64,000 nucleotides of DNA from Chryseobacterium luteum. Its GTDB lineage: Bacteria > Bacteroidota > Bacteroidia > Flavobacteriales > Weeksellaceae. Location: NCBI RefSeq assembly GCF_000737785.1, contig NZ_JPRO01000022.1, positions 1 through 64,000 of the forward strand, in the 5' to 3' direction. A program made the translations under genes and the position numbers. Below the pieces are notes generated by a model. The model did not search any database and was not told the DNA's origin. It saw only the letters and a program-made list of their open reading frames with translations. Of the stretch, positions 1 through 8,550 are shown piece by piece (position 1 is the first letter of the stretch; each line of letters starts with the position of its first letter).

Positions 1-888
1 ATTGCTTTCGTAACGTTGGGAAGAAATTCCGGAGAAGGCGGCGACAGAGTAGTGGATAACGATTTTGATCTGGCAACAGAAGAGATCGAAATGCTGGATA
101 AAATCTCCAAGGCATTCCACGCAAAAGGAAAAAAAGTAGTTGTGATTCTAAACATCGGTGGCGTTATCGAAACGGCTTCCTGGAAAGATAAAGCAGATGC
201 CATCTTATTAGCCTGGCAACCTGGACAGGAAGGTGGACATTCTGTTGCTGACGTGGTTTCCGGTAAAATAAATCCTTCGGGAAAACTGACAATGACGTTC
301 CCAGTAAAATATTCTGATACGCCATCCGCAAAGAATTTCCCTGGCGTTCCGGCAGACAATCCGAAAGATGTGACATATGAAGAAGGCGTTTATGTCGGTT
401 ATCGCTATTTCAATACATTCAATGTGAAACCGTCTTATGAATTTGGTTATGGTAAATCTTACACAGATTTCGATTATTCAAATATCAAAACAAGTTCTAA
501 AACTTTTAATGACAAATTAGAAGTCAGTGTTGAGGTGAAAAATACCGGGAAAGTTTCAGGAAAAGAAGTGGTAGAATTGTACCTTTCGGCACCTGATAGA
601 TCCATTGACAAACCAAAGTCTGAGTTGAAAGCCTACGCTAAAACAAAAGACCTGAAGCCGGGAGAATCTCAAACCATTACTTTGACTTTATCTCCAAAAG
701 ATCTGGCATCATTCGTAACAGCAAAATCTGCCTGGATCGCTGAAGCCGGGAATTACAAAGTTTCTGTAGGTGCATCTTCTCTGGATATTAAGCAGACTGT
801 AGATTTTTCTCTTCCGAAAGAACTGACTGTTGAAAAAGTACAGCACGTTTTCCCTGCTGATAAGAAATTTGAAGATTTGAAACCTTAA
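1..888 (+). CDS. GH3 beta-glucosidase, C-terminal part (5' end outside window)
   Basis: The frame is open from base 1, so the gene begins left of the window; only about 295 residues are present. What is seen is the end of the GH3 (alpha/beta)6 sandwich domain, with the conserved segment LAWQPGQEGGHSVADVVSGK and a following GKLTMTFP, and then a fibronectin type III-like domain (about the last 120 residues) with VKNTGKVSGKEVVELYL. Family knowledge: such enzymes release glucose or xylose from the non-reducing end of beta-glucosides or xylosides, usually in the periplasm in Bacteroidetes. The nucleophile Asp lies in the missing N-terminal part, so substrate cannot be judged. The TTG at base 16 is not a credible start. 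Confidence 0.93.
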   Translation: MAFVTLGRNSGEGGDRVVDNDFDLATEEIEMLDKISKAFHAKGKKVVVILNIGGVIETASWKDKADAILLAWQPGQEGGHSVADVVSGKINPSGKLTMTFPVKYSDTPSAKNFPGVPADNPKDVTYEEGVYVGYRYFNTFNVKPSYEFGYGKSYTDFDYSNIKTSSKTFNDKLEVSVEVKNTGKVSGKEVVELYLSAPDRSIDKPKSELKAYAKTKDLKPGESQTITLTLSPKDLASFVTAKSAWIAEAGNYKVSVGASSLDIKQTVDFSLPKELTVEKVQHVFPADKKFEDLKP

Positions 889-928
889 TTGCTTAAATAA
901 CAACAGCTTTTAATTTAAAGTGAATATT

Positions 929-1129
929 CGTCACTTCAAGTAGATTTTTGGAAAAAATCGTATCGGGAAGTTTGTGATTCTCGAGGTGTCTGTAGTTCAC
1001 GGGTTCTCGATACATTTTTCTCCGCTTTGCTGCGAAAAACACTCGAACTGACGGAGCTAATTTGATGTCGGGTGAACAAGGCGTCACTTCGAGTGATTTT
1101 TCCACATAGTGGAAAAATCGTATCGAGAA
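929..1129. repeat. Composite intergenic repeat with two similar flanks
   Basis: Two related segments, 929-969 and 1081-1129, share the pattern gtcactTC(a/g)AG...ttttt...gGAAAAAATCGTATCG(g/a)GAA. Between them (1003-1053) lies a segment starting ttctcgatacatttttctcc and containing actcgaactgacgg, which is partly complementary to the flanks (tcgatac versus gtatcga). I recognise this wording as a multicopy intergenic element of Chryseobacterium-like genomes, but copy number cannot be shown from this window. A 70-residue open frame across it on the minus strand is not credible as a gene. Confidence 0.6.
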
Positions 1130-1240
1130 TTTACTATATGGCTAAAGAGAGATACAAGCACAATGATTTAAAAAACAATCAGTTTTTCTATGACCGGATA
1201 ATATTTTGAGCTTGAAAAAACTTTTATGTTAAAATTTAAA

Positions 1241-1287
1241 ATTATTAGTCTACTTATTTTGTGGACTAATAATTTTTTATATTTTTG
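1241..1287 (+). promoter_or_regulatory. 10-bp inverted repeat operator candidate plus -7 box upstream of NIL-domain gene
   Basis: ATTATTAGTC (1241-1250) and GACTAATAAT (1264-1273) form a perfect inverted repeat with a 13-base spacer. Seven bases later lies TATTTTTG (1280-1287), a match to the Bacteroidetes -7 element TAnnTTTG. The palindrome therefore covers the expected -33 region, which fits a repressor or activator site. The hairpin followed by T residues could instead act as a weak terminator. Confidence 0.5.
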
Positions 1288-1352
1288 TCAAAGATTTAAC
1301 GCAAGAAAGCAACCATGATCTAGAAAATGTTTAACCCAAAAATTGTTTAGTG

Positions 1353-1664
1353 ATGATGACACCAAATCCTACGCTGCAGGTACTGTCTAATACAATCAGC
1401 CTGCCTAAAAAAGAGCTGATACTGGAAATAGAATTAAACGGCAAAATGAAATTTGAGCATTTAATGAATGCCATCTATAATCAGTTCGGGATCTGTCACA
1501 GGGTGTTATCTGCCAATGTGGAATATATTAACGGAAACAGTTTTGGTTCAGTACAGCTGTATATTAACGTAAGTACGGAAGATTACCAGCAGCTGGAGTT
1601 TTATCTCAATAAAAATAAACTCTTAAATACTATGGTGGAATACAACTGCCGTACGTATTTTTAG
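1353..1664 (+). CDS. Stand-alone NIL-domain protein
   Basis: A protein of about 103 residues whose core, QFGICHRVLSANVEYING followed by FGSVQLYINV, matches the pattern of the NIL domain. That domain normally sits at the C-terminus of the methionine ABC transporter ATPase MetN, where it binds methionine and inhibits transport. There is no ATPase domain here and no ABC genes next to it. GTG at 1350 and ATG at 1353 and 1356 run together; the first ATG is preferred. A likely role is a small ligand-binding or regulatory protein tied to methionine or sulfur metabolism, but this rests on domain resemblance only. The upstream palindrome suggests dedicated control. Confidence 0.6.
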   Translation: MMTPNPTLQVLSNTISLPKKELILEIELNGKMKFEHLMNAIYNQFGICHRVLSANVEYINGNSFGSVQLYINVSTEDYQQLEFYLNKNKLLNTMVEYNCRTYF

Positions 1665-1693
1665 GGGAGCGTCATATAGTTTTAATTACAGAA

Positions 1694-1724
1694 AATATCC
1701 GGTTTTTATCGGGTATTTTTTTAT
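1694..1724 (+). terminator. Intrinsic terminator after NIL-domain gene
   Basis: Stem aatatcc (1694-1700) with gggtatt (1711-1717), loop of ten bases, followed by a T run to 1722. It lies 30 bases after the stop codon. Confidence 0.7.
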
Positions 1725-1830
1725 TTCAGAATTGAAATATTAATTTTCCTCCATCAGTTTAATTCTATTGTATTCTTAAATTTCCATTTCTGATTCAAAA
1801 AAACAGTATTTTTAAAGCATATAAAAAAAT

Positions 1831-2388
1831 ATGAAAATTATAACCATAGTTATTATTGCTTTAATTGCAGTATTCCTTATTTATGCAGTATCTATCTACA
1901 ACCGTCTGGTAAAATTGAAAAATCTGGTTCAGGAAGCTTGGAGCGGTATTGATGTCATGCTTAAAAAACGTCACGATCTTATTCCAAACCTTGTGGAAAC
2001 AGTGAAAGGCTATGCCACGCATGAACGCGAAACTCTTGAAAGTGTTATAAGAGCAAGAACTCAGGCTGTAGGTGCAGATTCTGTTCAGGCCAAAGAAGCA
2101 GCAGAGAAAAACCTGAATCAAGCCATGATGAATCTGTTTGCCGTAGCAGAACAGTATCCTGATCTGAAAGCCAATACCAACTTTCAGCAGCTGCAGAGCG
2201 AGCTTACTTCTATAGAAAACGATGTTGAAAAATCCAGAAGATACTATAACGGAACTGTCCGTGAAAACAACACCTTAGTTGAGTCTTTTCCAAGTAATAT
2301 AATCGCCAATATGTATAAGTTTGAGAAATCACCTTTCTTTGAGCTGGAAAATATTGCAGAAAGAGAAGTTCCAACCGTAAAATTCTAA
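1831..2388 (+). CDS. lemA: LemA family protein
   Basis: A 185-residue protein with one N-terminal membrane segment (about residues 3-20) followed by a helical domain carrying the LemA signature: RLVKLKNLVQEAWSGIDVML, then KKRHDLIPNLVETVKGYATH and ERETLESVIRAR. Length is normal for the family. LemA proteins are membrane-anchored four-helix proteins of unsettled function, often paired with membrane proteins of the TPM or DUF2207 type. Here the stop is only 3 bases before the DUF2207 gene, so the two are almost certainly co-transcribed and may act together in the envelope. Confidence 0.93.
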   Translation: MKIITIVIIALIAVFLIYAVSIYNRLVKLKNLVQEAWSGIDVMLKKRHDLIPNLVETVKGYATHERETLESVIRARTQAVGADSVQAKEAAEKNLNQAMMNLFAVAEQYPDLKANTNFQQLQSELTSIENDVEKSRRYYNGTVRENNTLVESFPSNIIANMYKFEKSPFFELENIAEREVPTVKF

Positions 2389-2391
2389 GAA

Positions 2392-4317
2392 ATGAAAAAG
2401 TTACTGCTTCTTTTCTTTTTTCAGTTTTTTTGCATAGCCTTTGCCCAGGATGAACTGGTAAGGACAGATCAGTTATCCGTTGCCGGACCGGAAAAAATCA
2501 TTTCCTTCCACTCGGATATTGATGTAGATAAAAACTCAGGAATTACCGTTACCGAAAATATTAAAGTATACAGTCTCGGAAATAATATCAAAAGAGGCAT
2601 TTTTCGGGCACTTCCTTTATCCAGAAATCTAAACAATAAAACCCAGAAAGTAAGGTATCATATCATCTCAGTGAAAAAAAACGGGGAAGAGGAAGATTAT
2701 CATGAAGAGACGGGAGATGGCTATCTGAAAATATATGCCGGAAATAAAGACATAATCCTGGATCCCGGAACCTACGACTATGAAATAAAATATAAAACCG
2801 AGAACCAGATCGGTTTCTTTCCCAAATATGATGAGTTTTACTGGAATGTAAACGGGACCTATTGGGATTTTGATGTAGATACCATTTCTGCAAAAGTAAA
2901 CCTTCCCGCCGGAGCCGGAATCATCCAGAACTCCTGCTATACCGGGGCTTATGGCAGCAACAGCCAGAACTGTATGGCCAGGGTATTGTCAGATCAGTCC
3001 ATAGAATGGGGCGCTTCGGGACTTCGTGCCAATGAAGGCCTTACCATAGCGGTAGGTTTCAAAAAAGGAATTATGGTACCGCCCCCACCGCCAACTTTAC
3101 TGGAAAAGTATGGGATTCTGATCGGCGGATGTATCGTGTTTTTAGCACTGATGCTGTATCTCTATTCAACGTGGATGAAATATGGAGTAGATCCTGAAAC
3201 CCCGACTGTTTATCCACAATTCAATGTTCCGGAAAATCTTTCACCGGCTTCTCTGGGATATATCAATTCCGAAAGTTTTAAAAATAAATACCTCACAGCA
3301 GCTATTGTCAGCCTTGCTGTAAAAGGATATGTAAAGATTGTAGAAGGAGAAGATTCCGGCCTGTTGGGATTTTTCAATACCAAAACTTTTACGCTGGAAA
3401 AGCTGAAACCGGCAGATGAAACCCTTCCGAAAGAAGAAATCAATCTGATGAACAGTCTTTTTTCAGGAAATGGGAATTCCGTAAAATTCGATGGAAAATA
3501 TAACTCGAAAATCGAAGGGGCTGTTCAGAATTTCAAAGGAACACTGAGTTTTCAGCATGATGATTTTTTAAATGAAGGAAATAATAAGAAGAAGCTGGTG
3601 CTTCCATGGCTTATCATTACCCTGGTGTATGGCCTCGGCTTATTTGTAAGTTATACTATATTGCCCGAGCCTGAAAGGGTATTTGCCGGGGTGCTTTTAT
3701 ATATCATTATTTCTATTGCATTTGTTTTAATCGCATTTTTAGTGAAGAAAATATCGTGGAAACTGTTGTTTCTTATTCCTATTCCCCTCAGTATTATTTT
3801 AGGAATAGGCGGGGTTATTTCTCAGGAAGGAACAGATGCCGGAAGTATTAATTTTAATGTCTGCTATATTTTTCTTGTTCTGGCATTTTCGGTAATGGTG
3901 CTTTATCAATATTTAATCAAACAGCCATCTAAAGAAAAGCTGAGGAAAAAATCCCTGATAGAAGGCTTCAAAATGTATATGGGAGCAGCAGAGAACGAAC
4001 AGCTGAAGTTTCACAATCCTCCACAGATGACCCCGCAGGTTTTTGAAACCCTCCTTCCTTTTGCTATGGTAATGGGAGTGGACCAGATCTGGGGCCAGAA
4101 ATTTGATGAATTGCTGAAAAGAACGGCAACAGAATATAATAATACCTGGTACTACGGTGGTGTAATGAATCATTATGCTTTCGCCAATACCCTGAACTCA
4201 AGTCTCACGCAGTCCATACAGTCTGCATCTACCAAACCGTCCAGCTCCAGCAGCGGTTCCGGTGGAGGTGGATTCTCCGGTGGAGGCGGCGGAGGTGGTG
4301 GCGGAGGCGGCTGGTAA
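2392..4317 (+). CDS. DUF2207 family membrane protein with poly-Gly tail
   Basis: A 641-residue protein beginning with a signal peptide (residues 1-18, ending FAQ), then an extracytoplasmic DUF2207 beta-rich domain (SVAGPEKIISFHSDIDVDKN onward, including GTYDYEIKYKTENQIGFF and YWNVNGTYWDF). A membrane segment follows at about 235-258, a cytoplasmic stretch, and two to four more membrane segments at about 400-505. The C-terminus is a Ser/Gly run ending in more than ten glycines and a final Trp, as in many members of this family. Function is unknown. The gene directly follows lemA, a pairing seen widely in bacteria, which suggests an envelope-related complex. Confidence 0.88.
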   Translation: MKKLLLLFFFQFFCIAFAQDELVRTDQLSVAGPEKIISFHSDIDVDKNSGITVTENIKVYSLGNNIKRGIFRALPLSRNLNNKTQKVRYHIISVKKNGEEEDYHEETGDGYLKIYAGNKDIILDPGTYDYEIKYKTENQIGFFPKYDEFYWNVNGTYWDFDVDTISAKVNLPAGAGIIQNSCYTGAYGSNSQNCMARVLSDQSIEWGASGLRANEGLTIAVGFKKGIMVPPPPPTLLEKYGILIGGCIVFLALMLYLYSTWMKYGVDPETPTVYPQFNVPENLSPASLGYINSESFKNKYLTAAIVSLAVKGYVKIVEGEDSGLLGFFNTKTFTLEKLKPADETLPKEEINLMNSLFSGNGNSVKFDGKYNSKIEGAVQNFKGTLSFQHDDFLNEGNNKKKLVLPWLIITLVYGLGLFVSYTILPEPERVFAGVLLYIIISIAFVLIAFLVKKISWKLLFLIPIPLSIILGIGGVISQEGTDAGSINFNVCYIFLVLAFSVMVLYQYLIKQPSKEKLRKKSLIEGFKMYMGAAENEQLKFHNPPQMTPQVFETLLPFAMVMGVDQIWGQKFDELLKRTATEYNNTWYYGGVMNHYAFANTLNSSLTQSIQSASTKPSSSSSGSGGGGFSGGGGGGGGGGGW

Positions 4318-4334
4318 CCCAATCCGTAAAAAAT

Positions 4335-4370
4335 AAAAGCGTTCAAAAATTAATTTGAACGCTTTTTTAT
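4335..4370. terminator. Bidirectional terminator between DUF2207 gene and murA
   Basis: Stem aaaagcgttcaaa (4335-4347) and tttgaacgctttt (4354-4366) with a six-base loop. A T run follows on the plus strand, and an A-rich stretch before it supplies a U tract for the minus strand. It serves the two converging genes. Confidence 0.88.
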
Positions 4371-4386
4371 TGTGATAGAATGTATT

Positions 4387-5694
4387 CTAAATTCTTTCAA
4401 TGTCAGCACCAATGGCTTTCAGCCTTCCGTCAATATTTTCGTAACCTCTGTCGATTTGTTCGATATTGTGGATGATGGATTTTCCTTCTGCAGAAAGTGC
4501 TGCGATAAGAAGGGCATTCCCGGCTCTGATATCCGGGGAAACCATGGTTGTTCCTCTCAAAGGAGCTTCCTGGTTTAGTCCGATTACCGTAGCTCTGTGC
4601 GGATCACATAAAATGATCTGCGCTCCCATATCGATCAGTTTGTCCACAAAAAATAATCTGGATTCAAACATTTTCTGGTGAACCAGAAGACTTCCTTTGG
4701 CCTGAGTGGCTACTACTAAAATAATAGACAGCAGATCCGGTGTAAATCCAGGCCACGGGGCATCCGAAATAGTAAGGATAGATCCGTCGATGAACTTCTG
4801 GATCTTATAATTTTCCTGAGCAGGAATAAAAATATCATCATTGCTCTGTTCAAGCTCGATTCCTAATTTTCTGAATGTGTTGGGAATAACGCCAAGCTGG
4901 CTCCAGTTTACATTTTTAATGGTGATTTCAGATTTAGTCATGGCCGCAAGACCTATCCATGATCCGATCTCTACCATATCTGGAAGCATCGTGTGCTCCG
5001 TACCGCGAAGATTTTCCACCCCTTCAATCGTAAGAAGGTTGGAGCCGATCCCTGAAATGTTCGCCCCCATTCTGTTCAGCATTTTGCAGAGTTGCTGAAG
5101 ATAAGGTTCGCAGGCGGCATTATAAATTCTTGTTTTTCCTTTGGCAAGCGCCGCAGCCATTACAATATTGGCAGTTCCGGTTACAGAAGCCTCTTCCAGA
5201 AGAATAAACTTTCCTCTGAGTTCTTTCGCTTTTAAAGAATAAAAATATTCATTCTCGTCATAATTAAATTCAGCACCAAGTTCTACAAGTCCCTGGAAAT
5301 GGGTATCTAATCTTCTTCTTCCGATTTTGTCACCTCCCGGAGTCGGCATATATGCTTCACCGTAACGGGCAAGCATAGGACCCATTAGCATGATGGAACC
5401 TCTCAGTTTGGCGCCGTCTTTTTTAAATTCGTCAGACTTGATATAATCAAAATTAACCCTGTCTGCTTTAAATGTGAAATCACCCTGGCCGTTCTTGGTT
5501 ACTTTTACCCCGAAATCACCCAGAATTTCAATCAGTCTGTTTACATCGTGGATGTCCGGAATATTTTTAATTCTTATTTCCTCATCTGTTAACAGCACAG
5601 CACATAAGATTTGTAAAGCTTCATTTTTTGCCCCTTGTGGAGTGATTTCACCATGCAGTCTTTTCCCTCCTCTTATCTGAAATGTTCCACTCAT
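4387..5694 (-). CDS. murA: UDP-N-acetylglucosamine 1-carboxyvinyltransferase MurA
   Basis: A 435-residue protein of full family length, transferring enolpyruvate from PEP to UDP-GlcNAc in the first committed step of peptidoglycan synthesis (cytosol). It has the N-terminal GAKNEAL motif (Lys23, Asn24), the repeated EPSP-synthase-like domain and TPGGDKIGRRRLDTHFQGL. In that loop the residue equivalent to E. coli Cys115, the target of fosfomycin, is Asp122. Asp at this site is known in other bacteria and gives natural fosfomycin insensitivity. The start overlaps the stop of the upstream DUF4290 gene by one base (TAATG), so translation is probably coupled. Confidence 0.97.
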   Translation of the reverse strand: MSGTFQIRGGKRLHGEITPQGAKNEALQILCAVLLTDEEIRIKNIPDIHDVNRLIEILGDFGVKVTKNGQGDFTFKADRVNFDYIKSDEFKKDGAKLRGSIMLMGPMLARYGEAYMPTPGGDKIGRRRLDTHFQGLVELGAEFNYDENEYFYSLKAKELRGKFILLEEASVTGTANIVMAAALAKGKTRIYNAACEPYLQQLCKMLNRMGANISGIGSNLLTIEGVENLRGTEHTMLPDMVEIGSWIGLAAMTKSEITIKNVNWSQLGVIPNTFRKLGIELEQSNDDIFIPAQENYKIQKFIDGSILTISDAPWPGFTPDLLSIILVVATQAKGSLLVHQKMFESRLFFVDKLIDMGAQIILCDPHRATVIGLNQEAPLRGTTMVSPDIRAGNALLIAALSAEGKSIIHNIEQIDRGYENIDGRLKAIGADIERI

Positions 5695-6383
5695 TACTTT
5701 CTGTTTTTATGGTTGTTGTTATGTCTTCTCTTATTGGTCTGGTCTTTATTGTTGTTAGTATTGCTGTTGCTTCTTCCGTTGTTGCTGTTATTTCGCCCGT
5801 TGTTGCTGTTGTTTCGGCTATTGCTGTTGCTGGTATAGTAGATTTTGCTCTTCTCAAGAGATTCTATTCCCGTAAGATCCAGCCGGTTTTCAGAAAGCTC
5901 CTTCAGGTGGCGGAAAATAACGTCATCCGTTACATGTTCCTTATTATATACATTGTAAGATTTCTTCATATTGTTCGCAATCACCTCGATCAGGGCTTCC
6001 TTTTCGTCGCCCGGTTCCAGTTCGATAGCTTTTTCAATCAGCTGAAGAATGCTTTTTCCGTAAAATTTAAAATCTCCCTGGAGTTTAGGGTATCCCATTC
6101 TTTTAGGCTTTTCGGCAAGCTGTTCTCTGGTTGGGAAAGGATATGGGGAGTCTACATCAAGATCATATTCCGCTAAAATGAAAAGATGATCCCAAAGTTT
6201 ATGTTTATAATTGTCTTCGTCACGGAGCTGAGGGTTTCTCTGACCCATAAAATCGATAATGGCCATAGCCATTTCACTCCTTTCCTCTTTGGTAGGGAGC
6301 TCTTTGCAGCGTTCAACCAGCTGCTGTATGATTCTGCCGTATTCCGGCATATGAAGCTGAGTTCTTTGGGTGTTGTATTCCAT
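5694..6383 (-). CDS. DUF4290 family protein with Asn-rich tail
   Basis: Residues 1-175 form a helical domain typical of DUF4290, a Bacteroidetes family of unknown function (MEYNTQRTQLHMPEYGRIIQ at the start). The last 55 or so residues are low complexity, rich in Asn, Ser, Arg and Lys, and probably disordered. The start is taken as the ATG at 6383 because an ATG nine bases further upstream lies inside a TATATTTG promoter box (6390-6397). It is the first gene of a two-gene operon with murA, a conserved neighbour in flavobacteria, so a cell-wall link is plausible but unproven. Confidence 0.85.
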   Translation of the reverse strand: MEYNTQRTQLHMPEYGRIIQQLVERCKELPTKEERSEMAMAIIDFMGQRNPQLRDEDNYKHKLWDHLFILAEYDLDVDSPYPFPTREQLAEKPKRMGYPKLQGDFKFYGKSILQLIEKAIELEPGDEKEALIEVIANNMKKSYNVYNKEHVTDDVIFRHLKELSENRLDLTGIESLEKSKIYYTSNSNSRNNSNNGRNNSNNGRSNSNTNNNKDQTNKRRHNNNHKNRK

Positions 6384-6389
6384 AATATG

Positions 6390-6397
6390 CAAATATA
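6390..6397 (-). promoter_or_regulatory. -7 box of the DUF4290-murA operon
   Basis: Minus strand reads TATATTTG then six bases and ATG. The expected transcription start falls at or within a few bases of the ATG, so the transcript may be leaderless. Confidence 0.5.
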
Positions 6398-6571
6398 TGG
6401 ATTAAAAGAAAAATTGTTTTGAATTTATTAAAAGTTTATGATTTTTTAATGAAAATTTTATATGAGTATTGATAGTGATTTTTCAGTAAAAATGAAAATA
6501 CCACATATTTTATAGACTTTATATCAATAAAATTGTAATTTAGTTAATAGATTAATAATTAAAATACAAGT

Positions 6572-8005
6572 ATGAAAAAAACACATTTCTTAGTTTCGAT
6601 GCTGGCTTTAGCATTTTTCAGTTCCTGTCAGAACGGTGATGAAAACGATAATGAAAACCTCCGGAAGGAGGAAGTTCATGCCAAAACCGTAAATGTGACG
6701 AATCATGACGGGCGGCCCTTCAGTACCGGAAGCGGATCTGCGGCCGGAAAATTTGTCTCCGGTCCCGGAGGCGGAGTCCTGATGCAGGGGTTTTATTGGG
6801 ATGTTCCCGAAGGTGGAAATTGGTGGAACACCGTAAAAGATAAGCTTACAGCCTGGTCAGACTCCGGAATTGGTGCAGTATGGCTTCCGCCTGCATCAAA
6901 GGCTCAGAACGGAGCTTACTCTATGGGATATGATCCTACGGATTACTATGACTTTGGAAATTTTAACCAGAACGGAAGCGTAGAAACCCGTTTCGGATCC
7001 CGGACTGAGCTGGAAGCATTGATTACAAAAGCCCACGCTGAAAACATGCAGGTCTACGCAGATATTGTCATCAATCATAACAGTGGCGGCCAGTCTCAGG
7101 CCAATCCTTTTACCGGAACAAACACCTGGACAGATTTTTCAGGAGTCGCTTCCGGAAAATTTCAGCGAAGTTATAATGACTTTTACAAAAACTCTTACGG
7201 AAATAATGATGAGGGTGCCTTCGGGGGATTTCCGGATCTGTGCCATGCCAATCCTTATGTACAGGACTGGCTGTGGGGAAGAGATGATTCTGTCGGGAAA
7301 TATTATAAAAATGTCATGAAATTTGACGGTTGGAGATTTGATTATGTCAAAGGTTTCGGACCCTGGGTGGTCAATAACTGGAATTCCAACGTAGGTGGAT
7401 TTTCTGTTGGCGAACTGTGGGATTCCAATGTAAACACTTTAGAATGGTGGGCCAATAATGCGAACAGCTCCGTTTTCGATTTTGCGGCTTATTATAAAAT
7501 GGATGAAGCTTTTGATAACGGTAATTTAAATGTACTGAATGACGATATGATGTGGAAAAGAAATCCGTATAAAGCGGTAACTTTCGTAGCCAATCATGAT
7601 ACCGATGTCATTAACAACAAAATGCCGGCCTACGCTTATATCCTTACCCATGAAGGTTATCCAACCATTTTTTACAGAGATTATGAAGAATGGTTAAACA
7701 AAGAAAGGCTGAATAATCTGATCTGGATCCACAACAATAAAGCTACGGGAACCACTTCCATACTGTACACGGATACTGATGAATATATTGCAAGACGTAA
7801 TGGCTACAACGGAAATCCGGGACTGGTTGTTTATATCAATAATTCATCGAGCTGGCAGGAAAGATGGGTGGAAACCAACTGGAGCAGCCAGCAGATAAAA
7901 GATTTCACGGGTAACTCCGGCTGGTATCCGACCACGCAGGGAGATAAATGGGTAAAGGTTCAGGCTCCGCCAAACAGCTACTCAATATGGTCATTGAACC
8001 AATAA
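6572..8005 (+). CDS. GH13 alpha-amylase, lipoprotein
   Basis: A 477-residue enzyme hydrolysing alpha-1,4-glucans. It starts with a lipoprotein signal peptide (lipobox FSSC, Cys19) followed by an acidic Asn/Asp/Glu-rich linker, which in Bacteroidetes can direct lipoproteins to the cell surface. The (beta/alpha)8 domain starts near residue 70 (GVLMQGFYWDVPEGG). Conserved regions seen are DIVINHN, the nucleophile segment GWRFDYVKGF, the acid/base segment GELWD and FVANHDTD. A C-terminal beta domain ends at IWSLNQ. It is a single gene with its own terminator; no sus genes adjoin it. Function is clear, surface location is inferred. Confidence 0.94.
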   Translation: MKKTHFLVSMLALAFFSSCQNGDENDNENLRKEEVHAKTVNVTNHDGRPFSTGSGSAAGKFVSGPGGGVLMQGFYWDVPEGGNWWNTVKDKLTAWSDSGIGAVWLPPASKAQNGAYSMGYDPTDYYDFGNFNQNGSVETRFGSRTELEALITKAHAENMQVYADIVINHNSGGQSQANPFTGTNTWTDFSGVASGKFQRSYNDFYKNSYGNNDEGAFGGFPDLCHANPYVQDWLWGRDDSVGKYYKNVMKFDGWRFDYVKGFGPWVVNNWNSNVGGFSVGELWDSNVNTLEWWANNANSSVFDFAAYYKMDEAFDNGNLNVLNDDMMWKRNPYKAVTFVANHDTDVINNKMPAYAYILTHEGYPTIFYRDYEEWLNKERLNNLIWIHNNKATGTTSILYTDTDEYIARRNGYNGNPGLVVYINNSSSWQERWVETNWSSQQIKDFTGNSGWYPTTQGDKWVKVQAPPNSYSIWSLNQ

Positions 8006-8023
8006 AAATTAAACAATAAAAAG

Positions 8024-8053
8024 AAAGCAGGGATCATTTATCCTTGCTTTTTT
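8024..8053 (+). terminator. Intrinsic terminator after amylase gene
   Basis: Stem aaagcagggat (8024-8034) with atccttgcttt (8040-8050), one G-T pair, loop of five, then T residues. Confidence 0.8.
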
Positions 8054-8125
8054 AATGATTTAGTATCCCGGAAAAATCCATCAGTATAAATCGTAATTAT
8101 CTGTAAAACCGTTGATTGACAAAAA

Positions 8126-8539
8126 TTATACTTCAATAAATTTTTTCTTTTGTTCCCGATCCGGAAGGAAGCATTTCTGGTTTGCCAGTTTCATTCTGTT
8201 TCTTGAGATAACATCATATATTTTGTCACTTAAAAATGCAGGGATTATTTTTCCGGCAGTTGACAGTTTATATACTCCGCCCAATATATCGGCAATCTGA
8301 AGCACAGCACGTGATTTGGTGAAATAATATTGTCCAGGTTTCCAAAGGTATAGCGTATTGAGCACTTTGGTTTCCAGGCCTCTTTCAGATAAAAATCTCT
8401 GTCCGAAATCAGACTGAAGAGATGCAAACATAAATCTGTCATTCTTATCCCTTTCGAGAATCCATTGCACCCAAAAATTACAGACGCCGCATTCACCGTC
8501 AAAAAATACAATATGTTTATCTTCCCAGATCTCCTTCAT
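8126..8539 (-). CDS. DCC family thiol-disulfide oxidoreductase
   Basis: A 137-residue thioredoxin-like protein of the DUF393/DCC family, with the naming motif DGECGVCN (Cys17, Cys20) near the N-terminus preceded by IVFF. Length matches the family. There is no signal peptide, so it is probably cytosolic. Substrates are not known. It follows a haem-binding CxxCH protein by 11 bases on the same strand, so the two are likely co-transcribed and both may deal with redox chemistry. Confidence 0.9.
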   Translation of the reverse strand: MKEIWEDKHIVFFDGECGVCNFWVQWILERDKNDRFMFASLQSDFGQRFLSERGLETKVLNTLYLWKPGQYYFTKSRAVLQIADILGGVYKLSTAGKIIPAFLSDKIYDVISRNRMKLANQKCFLPDREQKKKFIEV

Positions 8540-8550
8540 GATATAGATGT

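Noticed and set aside
893..1105. 70-residue minus-strand frame after the GH3 gene
   Set aside because: It lies wholly in the composite intergenic repeat and has no protein-like features.
1241..1273. Inverted repeat as an ordinary terminator
   Set aside because: The nearest upstream gene ends about 350 bases earlier and a -7 box follows directly, so an operator is the better reading, though a terminator is not excluded.
5635..6176. Plus-strand frames rich in Leu/Val opposite the DUF4290 tail
   Set aside because: They are the antisense reading of Asn/Ser/Arg-rich codons, which gives hydrophobic runs by chance.
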